Shown here: positions 1-6,878 of the stretch, in pieces
How the letters are laid out: each line of letters opens with the position of its first letter
How positions within the stretch are numbered: position 1 is the stretch's first letter
Assembly (NCBI RefSeq): GCF_946479685.1
Contig: NZ_CAMLGS010000032.1
Span: 1-23,758 of the forward strand
Reading direction: 5' to 3'
Source of the DNA: an uncultured Methylotenera sp.
Lineage (GTDB): Bacteria; Pseudomonadota; Gammaproteobacteria; Burkholderiales; Methylophilaceae
DNA: 23,758 bases
Notes under the pieces: generated by a model
Databases searched by the model: none
What the model saw: the letters and a program-made list of their open reading frames with translations, nothing else
What the model was told of the DNA's origin: nothing
Position numbers and translations under genes: made by a program

Positions 1-563
1 ATCTCACGCTCAGGCTTTTCTACAAAAGCCTCTACAGCAAACACTGGCAGAGCAGTGTTTGCTAAATTTAAGTTTTGATTAGGTTTAATGTAGCCATAAC
101 CAGTTGCGGGCTCTGTTGGTAATATTCCAAGCAGCGTTAAATACCCTGCTTGTGCAGCAACCTCAGCTGACTCCCAAGCAGAAATAAAAGCTGACTCATT
201 ATCAATCGCATGATCAGAGGCAAAAACCCCAATCATCGCTGATGGGTCTTGTGCATGAATGCGTTTAACTGCAACTGCAATCGCGGGTAATGTATTTTTT
301 GCAACTGGCTCACTAATCACATTACGCAATGCATCTGGATATAACTCGGCCAACTGCCCCTTTACTTCAAAACGATGACTCTCATGCGTTACAGTGTAAA
401 GGTTATCAGGTTTAACTTTTTGACAGATGCGTTTAGCGGTCTGCTGCAGCAAGGTAACCTCACCATTTAGGGGTAATAGCTGCTTAGGCTTGAGTGATCG
501 GGATAGCGGCCATAAGCGAGTGCCTGACCCACCGCATAAAATGATTGCGTAGCAATTTGACAT
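1..563 (-). CDS. manC: Mannose-1-phosphate guanylyltransferase, 3'-truncated by window edge
   Basis: Reading the minus strand from the ATG at 563 gives about 187 residues of open frame that run off the window, so the C-terminal part is not seen. The N-terminus carries the nucleotidyltransferase signature GGSGTRLWPLSR (about residues 11-22), followed by KPKQLLPL, EPVAKNTLPA, FASDH and TGYGYIK. These are the family blocks of GDP-mannose pyrophosphorylases (ManC/AlgA/XanB/CpsB), which convert mannose-1-phosphate and GTP to GDP-mannose in the cytoplasm for exopolysaccharide, O-antigen or capsule. Full-length members are often about 470 residues with a C-terminal cupin isomerase domain; whether that domain is present cannot be judged here. 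No strong Shine-Dalgarno sequence precedes the ATG. The gene diverges from the propeller gene at 820. Confidence 0.93.
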   Translation of the reverse strand, partial: MSNCYAIILCGGSGTRLWPLSRSLKPKQLLPLNGEVTLLQQTAKRICQKVKPDNLYTVTHESHRFEVKGQLAELYPDALRNVISEPVAKNTLPAIAVAVKRIHAQDPSAMIGVFASDHAIDNESAFISAWESAEVAAQAGYLTLLGILPTEPATGYGYIKPNQNLNLANTALPVFAVEAFVEKPERE

Positions 564-742
564 AACTAGTAAAAACTAATTGGTGATTATTCTTATTTTG
601 CTTAACTACACGGAAAGTTGTAAAGCTTAACACTCATTTCGCACCTAACTCCAACTTAACTTCTATTTAAATTTTTATCGGAGCTTTTCTAATCCAACCA
701 TGCTGTTTAACCAACAGGATTCTGATCACGAAAATCTCAACT

Positions 743-751
743 TGCTATACT
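743..751 (+). promoter_or_regulatory. Candidate extended -10 promoter for the propeller gene
   Basis: TGCTATACT matches an extended -10 element (TGn followed by TATACT). No convincing -35 box lies 16-18 bases upstream, which is usual for extended -10 promoters. Transcription would start near 758 and leave a leader of about 60 bases. The rest of the 256-base gap 564-819 is AT-rich and holds a small inverted repeat (CTGTT/AACAG at 703-717) but no gene. Confidence 0.4.
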
Positions 752-819
752 GCGTCTAGTATTGAACACACATTTAATCTACCATACATGAAATAGAATA
801 AATTAGGTTAATTAATAAA

Positions 820-2013
820 TTGGAAATTAATTTCGAAAGCACGGAGGATATTTTAAATAAGCTAAGGTCTATAGGCAGAACCGAAGACTTAGCCTTCTCA
901 CCAAACAATTCAAAACTAGCAATTGCAAGCTACGCGCTAAGTAAAGTTTTAATTTTTGACATTAACATAACGTCTTCATACCCTACTCCCAAAATTAGCT
1001 TAGACAGTGCCTGTGAGATCAACTCACCAAGCATACACTTACCTCATGGGATTGCTTGGATAAACAACAACACTATCATTGTTGCAAATCGCAGTAGCAA
1101 TGCTACGATTCTAGAAATACCAGATACAAAAGGCCATACCAACCCTGTCAAACTGATAGCGCTACAGGTGCTTCCTCCAATAAATGAAAGCGCATTGCAT
1201 TCAACAGACTGCATAGATGTCCACTCACTAGGCGGAGGTCTACACGAAGTATTTATTTGCAGCAACAGCGGCAACTTTGTATCTCATTACATATTAGACG
1301 AGAGTGAAAGCTTCTCGGTAAAAGCTAGTGCCTTTTTACTAAAAAAGGACATCTGCATACCTGATGGAGTAACAGTTAGCCAGGATGGCAAATGGCTAGC
1401 GATTAGCAACCACGAGCACCATCAAGCTCTTATTTATGCAAACATACAATCGCTCAATTGCAACTCACAACCTAGCGCCATTTTAAACGGCGCTAGCTAT
1501 CCTCATGGCATCACTTTCAGCCATGACCAACAGTTCATCTTTTTAGCCGATGCAGGCACTCCTTTTGTATATGTGTATCACAACAACACAAATAACTGGA
1601 GTGGCGATTACTACCCTACAGCTAAAATCAAAATTATGGATGATGAAACCTTCCAGCTTGGGCATAATAATTTGCAAGAAGGTGGGGCTAAAGGCATTTC
1701 TATCACGCGCGATTCCACTGTGATTGCAATCACCTGTAGCAACAAACCACTTGCGTTTTTTCACGTGAAGGATTTTGTCAATCCTAGTGACAATCAAGCA
1801 ATTAAACAATCAACCCTCAACTCCACAGCAGAACATTCCGAGAGTAAGCTTATTGAAGCCTTGTTACGTGCCACAAAAAATATGAAAGTCACACAAGATG
1901 AGCTAAACATATTTCACAAAGATCAAATTAACCTGTTAAAAAACAGTCGCTCTTGGCAACTCACATCCCCATTACGCAAAATAAAAACATTTATTTCTGG
2001 CTTGTATAGTTAG
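820..2013 (+). CDS. Cytoplasmic beta-propeller (lactonase/NHL-like) protein with glycosyltransferase-type C-terminal tail
   Basis: The protein has 397 residues and no signal peptide or membrane segment. At least six repeat units recur about every 45-60 residues (near 20-47, 74-100, 129-159, 180-209, 227-254 and 288-316). Their cores have the form 'P-H/D-G-I-x-[FVW]-S-x-D-x-x-x-[IL]-[AF]-[IV]-[AS]', as expected of a six- or seven-bladed propeller of the YVTN/NHL/lactonase type. Residues 376-386 (SRSWQLTSPLR) resemble a tail found at the ends of many glycosyltransferases and methyltransferases in polysaccharide clusters. The reading frame is closed by TAA at 799 and the first usual start is TTG at 820, with AGG 12 bases upstream; no in-frame ATG lies near, so the start is uncertain. 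The location next to manC suggests a role in surface-polysaccharide production, but the substrate or partner is unknown. Base composition looks more AT-rich than the genes downstream. Confidence 0.75.
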   Translation: MEINFESTEDILNKLRSIGRTEDLAFSPNNSKLAIASYALSKVLIFDINITSSYPTPKISLDSACEINSPSIHLPHGIAWINNNTIIVANRSSNATILEIPDTKGHTNPVKLIALQVLPPINESALHSTDCIDVHSLGGGLHEVFICSNSGNFVSHYILDESESFSVKASAFLLKKDICIPDGVTVSQDGKWLAISNHEHHQALIYANIQSLNCNSQPSAILNGASYPHGITFSHDQQFIFLADAGTPFVYVYHNNTNNWSGDYYPTAKIKIMDDETFQLGHNNLQEGGAKGISITRDSTVIAITCSNKPLAFFHVKDFVNPSDNQAIKQSTLNSTAEHSESKLIEALLRATKNMKVTQDELNIFHKDQINLLKNSRSWQLTSPLRKIKTFISGLYS

Positions 2014-2074
2014 CTGAACCAACCAATAGGATTGTTAATATCTATATTTACAGGGACAGGTCAAGAACAAACAT

Positions 2075-2479
2075 CTAATAAGCCCCGCCAGTAAACTTCT
2101 TAATATCCCTAAGCTGCCTTTTTGTTGGCCGTCCTGCACCGCGATCGCGCTGGGCAAAATCATGTTCACCGGTGAGTTTGGCATTTTCTCGTTTAGTGAT
2201 GCTAGCTGCTGTTTCTGTATACAAAAGCGCTGCTTCTGGCGCGCCTCTGCGCACATTCGAAAGCGCTTGTACCGTTACTTCAATTTCAAAATCTCGGTTA
2301 CGTATGTGAATCACTTGGCTGATGTGTACCTCTTTAGCCGGCTTGACTCGGTCGCCATCAACATGCACCTTACCTGTGTCGATAGCGGTGGTGGCAAGGC
2401 TGCGTGTTTTAAAAAAACGCGCGGCCCATAGCCATTTATCTAACCTGCACTTGCTATCTGCTTCATCCGCCATATTCAT
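2075..2479 (-). CDS. hslR: Hsp15-type ribosome-associated S4-domain RNA-binding protein
   Basis: The protein has 134 residues, close to the length of E. coli Hsp15. It opens with the S4 signature LDKWLWAARFFKTRSLAT (about residues 13-30), then VHVDGDRVKPAKEV, and ends in a basic tail (GRPTKRQLRDIKKF). Hsp15 proteins bind 50S subunits carrying a nascent chain after premature dissociation and help recycle them under heat stress. The start ATG is followed two codons later by another ATG, so a shift of two residues is possible. It is the last gene of the minus-strand run, 16 bases after the Lon-like gene, and its end faces the propeller gene across 61 bases in which no clear terminator was seen. 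Confidence 0.92.
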   Translation of the reverse strand: MNMADEADSKCRLDKWLWAARFFKTRSLATTAIDTGKVHVDGDRVKPAKEVHISQVIHIRNRDFEIEVTVQALSNVRRGAPEAALLYTETAASITKRENAKLTGEHDFAQRDRGAGRPTKRQLRDIKKFTGGAY

Positions 2480-2495
2480 TCAACCTATTGCAGAC

Positions 2496-4604
2496 CTAAG
2501 CAGGTCTTTTAGGAAAGTTTGTTTCTAGGATTGTTTTAAAATCTTTCAGCACGACTTCTGCCATCACGTTTACGGCCTGCAGTTGGTGTCCGGTTAGGTA
2601 GTGAATACCATCTGCTACATTGTTCATGGTGGCGATATGAAACTGACCTTGCTCTACAGCTTGGATTACCTCATCACTGAGCACAAGGTGGCGCATGTTA
2701 CGCTCAGGCATCAGCACACCTTGCTTGCCATCTAGGCCAATTTCTTTACAAACCCTAAAGTAGCCTTCAATTTTTTCATTTAAACCACCTACAGGTAGCA
2801 CTTCACCGTGTTGATTTAATGCACCAGTCACCGCTATGCCTTGTTTAATTGGCACTTGTGCAAGTGATGACAACAACGCGAATAGCTCAGCGCAGGAGGC
2901 TGAGTCGCCATCAACACCGCTATATTCTTGCTCAAACACCAGCGAAGCTGTGAGGTTAAGCGGGTTTAAATGTGCAAAGTTAGCATGCAGCCAGCTTTGC
3001 AAAATCATCACGCCTTTATCGTGGGTAGGCCCACTCATTTTCACTTCACGGTCTATGGTCAGCACACCCCTACTACCTGGATAGCAATTCGCAGAGATAC
3101 GCACTGGCGACCCAAAGCTGGCCTCAGATAAATCAATATGTGTTAAGCCGTTAATCTGGCCAATACATTCGCCATGCACACTGATAATCAACTCTTTATC
3201 CACGATAGAGTCACGCATATGGGCCTCTATATAGCTGTGACGCGCATATTTGCGCTGTATCGCGGATTTAACATCTTCAACCGTAACGAGCTCAGCGCCA
3301 CGCAGGCTAGCTGCGGCAGCACTTTCTAACAGCAGCTTCTCAAGCACCCCAAACTTGGTGCTCAGTCTGGTTTGATCTTCAATCAAGCGGTGCATAGCCT
3401 GCAACAAAGCGGCAACAGCATCAGCGGTGACATGACGGCAATGATGCTGTTGGCACTTGTGCGCAATAAACGATGCATAAGCAGCGTAATTTTCAGGGCT
3501 AGCTTTAACCTGATCGGCGAACTCAATTTTGATGGGGAAGTAATCAAAGAGATCCGGTTTAACACTGAGCAACTCGTAATAATCTTCACGCGTAGCAATC
3601 AACACGATTTTCACTGAAACCGGGATAGCGGCCTGCGCACTAATCAAACTACTGCCCTGATTGCTACTGTTGCTCAAGTCTTCAATCTGCAAAGTGCCGT
3701 TACGCAAGAAGCGGTGCAGTTTTTCCAGAATATGTGCACCATTTTGCTCATCGGCAAGAATATCGCGCAAATGTAGTAGCAATGTACCGCCATCTGCACG
3801 CATCAGATTACCAGCCCGCAAGCGTAGAAAATCCGGGATATTGCTAGCTTCACTCGCGCCCTCAATTCCACCAAACAAGGATTGCAAGCTAGGGTCATTG
3901 TCATACAGCACTGGTGCATGCTGCGTGGCGTGATGCTCGACCAGCACATTGGCACGGTAGCGGCCGAAAAAGCTCTCGGTCATCAGTGCCTCAAGATTAC
4001 TTTCCCCCTCTGGACCGGTGGTAGGCTGCCAGGTTTCCAGTGTTTCTAATATGTCTTTTTGCAGGGTACTAAAATAATGCGCGGGTATTTTGTCTGGCTC
4101 GATCAGTGTCAGGCTGGCTTTCACCGTGTTTAACTGCTCTTCTATAAAAGCCTGCAATGGTGCAATAGAGTTTTGCTGTACTTTAGCCTCTAGCAAGCTG
4201 GCAAGCTCTTTGGCAAAAACGCGCACAAAACTATCCAGTGCCTGTTTCAGCTGCGTACCAGCACCAGCAGGCAACTTAATAAACAAAGGTTTACCGTTTG
4301 CCTCAAACTGGTATAACGCCACTAAATCGCTGGCTGCTGACCACTTTTTGGCAGCCTCATGCATCACGCTTAACATTAACGTGGTACGACCTGAACCAGG
4401 CTCACCCAATGCCAGCAAGTTAAAACCCGTCTGCTGTATGCTTAACCCGAACTCAGCCGCTTTTTTAGCTTCTGCTTGCGCTACCCACGCCTGATATTGT
4501 GCGCTGTCGTGCGCTTCAGTACTGAGTGCTGACGTATCGGCAAACTTAAATTGCTGCAGCGCCACATTAATGGTGAGCTCTTGAGGTGTTAATGTTTTTT
4601 GCAT
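2496..4604 (-). CDS. Lon-family ATP-dependent serine protease (AAA_32 / LonC-LonH type, no LAN domain)
   Basis: The protein has 702 residues. The Walker A motif GEPGSGRT is at 67-74, a long helical insertion spans about 110-235, and the sensor-1-like stretch is near 331-360. The C-terminal Lon protease domain covers about 470-665. The catalytic dyad is visible: Ser568 in GVDGDSAS and Lys611 in GGLNEKIEGYF. The substrate-binding N-domain of classical Lon is absent, which places it with the E. coli YcbZ (LonH)-like group rather than Lon itself. At the expected Walker B site the sequence reads ADGGTLLLHLRD (about 270-281), so the usual acidic pair is not obvious. The gene starts 1 base after the moaE stop and is almost certainly co-transcribed with it. 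It should act on cytoplasmic proteins; its substrates are unknown. Confidence 0.9.
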   Translation of the reverse strand: MQKTLTPQELTINVALQQFKFADTSALSTEAHDSAQYQAWVAQAEAKKAAEFGLSIQQTGFNLLALGEPGSGRTTLMLSVMHEAAKKWSAASDLVALYQFEANGKPLFIKLPAGAGTQLKQALDSFVRVFAKELASLLEAKVQQNSIAPLQAFIEEQLNTVKASLTLIEPDKIPAHYFSTLQKDILETLETWQPTTGPEGESNLEALMTESFFGRYRANVLVEHHATQHAPVLYDNDPSLQSLFGGIEGASEASNIPDFLRLRAGNLMRADGGTLLLHLRDILADEQNGAHILEKLHRFLRNGTLQIEDLSNSSNQGSSLISAQAAIPVSVKIVLIATREDYYELLSVKPDLFDYFPIKIEFADQVKASPENYAAYASFIAHKCQQHHCRHVTADAVAALLQAMHRLIEDQTRLSTKFGVLEKLLLESAAAASLRGAELVTVEDVKSAIQRKYARHSYIEAHMRDSIVDKELIISVHGECIGQINGLTHIDLSEASFGSPVRISANCYPGSRGVLTIDREVKMSGPTHDKGVMILQSWLHANFAHLNPLNLTASLVFEQEYSGVDGDSASCAELFALLSSLAQVPIKQGIAVTGALNQHGEVLPVGGLNEKIEGYFRVCKEIGLDGKQGVLMPERNMRHLVLSDEVIQAVEQGQFHIATMNNVADGIHYLTGHQLQAVNVMAEVVLKDFKTILETNFPKRPA

Positions 4605-4605
4605 A

Positions 4606-5064
4606 TTATTTTTCTATACTCCAGCGGTCACGCGCCGCATCATCTGCTGATTTTGCCTCTACCCAATGCTCACCTGTTGAGTTTGCTTCTTTCTTCCAGA
4701 ATGGAGCTTCTGTTTTAAGATAGTCCATCATAAACTCACAAGCTGAGAATGCATCGCCACGATGTGCGCTCGTTACAATCACCAACACAATTTGATCACT
4801 AGGCTGCAATGTGCCTACACGGTGCACAATCAACGCATCTATAATGCGCCAGCGCACTCTAGCCTGCTCAATAATGGCAGCAAGCGACTTCTCCGTCATG
4901 CCGGGGTAATGCTCCAGCGTAAGCTGCGACACAGTATCACCATCGTTCAAATCGCGCACCAAACCAACAAAGCTCACTACTGCGCCGATATCTTTACGTG
5001 CCTGGCGCAGCCGGTTAATCTCAGCGCCTATATCAAAATCTGCTGTTTGTACTCTTACTGTCAT
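4606..5064 (-). CDS. moaE: Molybdopterin synthase catalytic (large) subunit MoaE
   Basis: The protein has 152 residues, normal for the family. Family blocks seen are GAVVSFVGLVRD (27-38), LEHYPGMTEKSL (50-61), HRVG (81-84) and the active-site stretch VTSAHRGDAFSACEFMMDYL followed by KTEAPFWKKE. Lys117 and Lys124 correspond to the catalytic lysines of E. coli MoaE. MoaE pairs with thiocarboxylated MoaD to convert precursor Z (cPMP) to molybdopterin in the cytoplasm. The gene lies 31 bases after moaD and 1 base before the Lon-like gene. No other moa, mob or moe genes are in the window. Confidence 0.95.
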   Translation of the reverse strand: MTVRVQTADFDIGAEINRLRQARKDIGAVVSFVGLVRDLNDGDTVSQLTLEHYPGMTEKSLAAIIEQARVRWRIIDALIVHRVGTLQPSDQIVLVIVTSAHRGDAFSACEFMMDYLKTEAPFWKKEANSTGEHWVEAKSADDAARDRWSIEK

Positions 5065-5095
5065 AGTTTTACCGCGTTGCTATCAAACGAACGCA

Positions 5096-5353
5096 TTAAC
5101 CGCCTGTTACCGGTGGGAAAAACGCAACTTCATCGCCATCATTAATCACGGCCTTGTCATCAACAAGCTCATGGTTGATGGCCGCGCGCACTTTCAACTT
5201 ACCCATCAGCATTTGCCCCCACACGTCGCCACGTTTAGCCAGCACCGCTTTCAATTTCAAAATGGTAAGCGAATCTTCTGGTAGCTCTAAATCTTCGGTA
5301 GAATACTTAAGCGTTTCTTTCAATCTTGCAAAATAAAATAATTTAATTTTCAT
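5096..5353 (-). CDS. moaD: Molybdopterin synthase sulfur-carrier subunit MoaD
   Basis: This is an 85-residue ubiquitin-fold protein. It starts with MKIKLFYFARLKE and ends VAFFPPVTGG; the C-terminal Gly-Gly is the site that is adenylated and thiocarboxylated to deliver sulfur to MoaE. The blocks RAAINHELV and DGDEVAFFPPV are characteristic. It starts 17 bases after the rmuC stop and is followed by moaE. The ribosome binding site is weak (TAAG about 6-10 bases upstream on the minus strand). Confidence 0.94.
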   Translation of the reverse strand: MKIKLFYFARLKETLKYSTEDLELPEDSLTILKLKAVLAKRGDVWGQMLMGKLKVRAAINHELVDDKAVINDGDEVAFFPPVTGG

Positions 5354-5370
5354 TGGGTTACTTAGTTTAG

Positions 5371-6690
5371 TTAATCTGCTTTATCATCAATTACATCAAG
5401 TAAATCTGGCGTGCTTTTCGTTAATTCCACACGCTCAATTTGTGCAAAGCGCTGCGAAATTTTCTGGCTAGAAATATGCACGTCTTGCGCGTTCTCATGC
5501 GCTTGACGGATGTTGTCAGCCAGTTTTTTCATGCGCAGGTCAAAACGTCCGAAGTCTTTACTTAGCTTGCCTAGCTCTTCTTTAATCACATGTACCTGTT
5601 TACGTGTTTCCACATCTTTTAACACAGCTCTGGCAGTATTCAGCACCGCCATTAGTGTCGTGGGTGAAACCACCCAAACGCGTTTATTCATGGCGTATGT
5701 AATTACATCTGCATGGTATGCATGCAGCTCTGCAAACACCGCCTCTGCTGGAATAAACATCACAGCGCCATCGGAAGTAACATTGGAAATAATGTACTTA
5801 GTGGCAATATCATCTACATGCTTTTTGACATCTAATTTAAACTGTTTTTCCGCAATCAGCTTTTCCGCTTCGCTCAGCTTGTTATCCAACATGCGGTGGT
5901 AATTCTCCAACGGGAACTTACTATCCACCGCCACCACTCCTGTTGGCTCAGGTAAGAACAAAGCGCAGTCGGCGCGCGTGCCGTTTTCAAACGTGTGCTG
6001 CATGGCAAAAGAGTTTGCGGGCAACACATTGCGAACTAAAGCCTCCAATTGCACCTCACCAAAGGCACCGCGTGAGCGTTTATCGCCCAGTAACTCCTGC
6101 AAGCTCACGACATTGGTGGTTAAGCCATCAATTTTCTTCTGTGCTTCATCAATGGTCGCCAGGCGCGCCATCACATCCATAAAGGTTTGGTTAGTCTTTT
6201 TAAAGCCCTCATCTAAACGCTCAGAAACTTTGCCGCCAATTAACTCCAAGCGACCATCCACTGATTTAGTTAAGGCTTCAATACTAGCCGTAAGTTGCAA
6301 GGTTGCATTACGCATGGTTGACTGTATCAACTCCTGCTCAGCCTTGCCCTGCTCGGCTAATGTGGTATGCAGTTTTTCCAGTACAGTTTCGCGGGTTTGT
6401 GCCAAGCTGTTATTTTGCGCTAATTGCAAAGCCTGCATCGCGTCACGCGTTGCCTGCAACTCTGTTGCCACGCTTGCGCGCAAGCGCTCGCTGGTTTCGT
6501 TAGTGGCACTGCTCAACCTGTCGCCTAACTTGTTGAGGCCATCGTTAAAATCCAGCAACATAGCACGATGTTTTTCTTCAAGTTGCTGCAGTATGAATGC
6601 GTTATGATCCACCTTGCTATCTCTTCGCATCTGCAATAGCAGCAACAAAAGAATAGCAACGGCAATAATTAAGATAATGATTTGTACCAT
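5371..6690 (-). CDS. rmuC: RmuC family protein (DNA recombination-associated, membrane-anchored coiled coil)
   Basis: The protein has 439 residues. A single hydrophobic segment at about 3-20 anchors the N-terminus. A long alpha-helical/coiled-coil region (about 30-200) is followed by the RmuC domain, with RGAFGEVQLEALV at 207-219, GTRADCALFLP near 237-247, VVAVDSKFPLENYHRML near 252-267 and VWVVSPTTLMAVLNT near 338-352. RmuC proteins limit recombination between short inverted repeats and have a nuclease-like core; the biochemical function is not settled. It is the first gene of the minus-strand run rmuC-moaD-moaE-lon-hslR. No Shine-Dalgarno sequence precedes the ATG and a consensus -10 box lies only 7 bases upstream (see the promoter entry). 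Confidence 0.93.
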   Translation of the reverse strand: MVQIIILIIAVAILLLLLLQMRRDSKVDHNAFILQQLEEKHRAMLLDFNDGLNKLGDRLSSATNETSERLRASVATELQATRDAMQALQLAQNNSLAQTRETVLEKLHTTLAEQGKAEQELIQSTMRNATLQLTASIEALTKSVDGRLELIGGKVSERLDEGFKKTNQTFMDVMARLATIDEAQKKIDGLTTNVVSLQELLGDKRSRGAFGEVQLEALVRNVLPANSFAMQHTFENGTRADCALFLPEPTGVVAVDSKFPLENYHRMLDNKLSEAEKLIAEKQFKLDVKKHVDDIATKYIISNVTSDGAVMFIPAEAVFAELHAYHADVITYAMNKRVWVVSPTTLMAVLNTARAVLKDVETRKQVHVIKEELGKLSKDFGRFDLRMKKLADNIRQAHENAQDVHISSQKISQRFAQIERVELTKSTPDLLDVIDDKAD

Positions 6691-6697
6691 AGGCTAA

Positions 6698-6703
6698 ATT
6701 ATA
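6698..6703 (-). promoter_or_regulatory. Consensus -10 box immediately upstream of rmuC
   Basis: On the minus strand 6703-6698 reads TATAAT, a perfect -10 hexamer. The usual 6-8 bases to the transcription start would place it at or next to the A of the rmuC ATG (6690). No good -35 match is present at 16-18 bases. A 5-bp inverted repeat (GATGC at 6707-6711, GCATC at 6719-6723) sits in the spacer and -35 region and could be an operator. The remaining part of the divergent gap up to 6878 shows no convincing plus-strand promoter. Confidence 0.4.
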
Positions 6704-6878
6704 CCCGATGCTGGTTTCGCATCCGTATAAATTCACGGCATTCATATAGATTGCAGCATAATCTTATAGAGGCAACCCCTTACCTAGGCGCTAATCTATA
6801 AAAATTTTTAAAGAGCATTTTTAAATAATTAAAGATTATGCCAAACTTAAGCCTGTTAACACTCTCGTTAGGCTCATC

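Noticed and set aside
2014..2074. Terminator between the convergent propeller and hslR genes
   Set aside because: Only a short imperfect pair (ACCAAT/ATTGTT) is present, with no T tract on either strand.
4090..4494. Plus-strand frame of 134 codons opposite the Lon-like gene
   Set aside because: It is antisense to the conserved ATPase region and has no recognisable domain or ribosome binding site.
5978..6607. Long plus-strand frame of 209 codons opposite rmuC
   Set aside because: Its composition is Ser/Cys/Arg-rich shadow coding opposite a well-supported rmuC gene.
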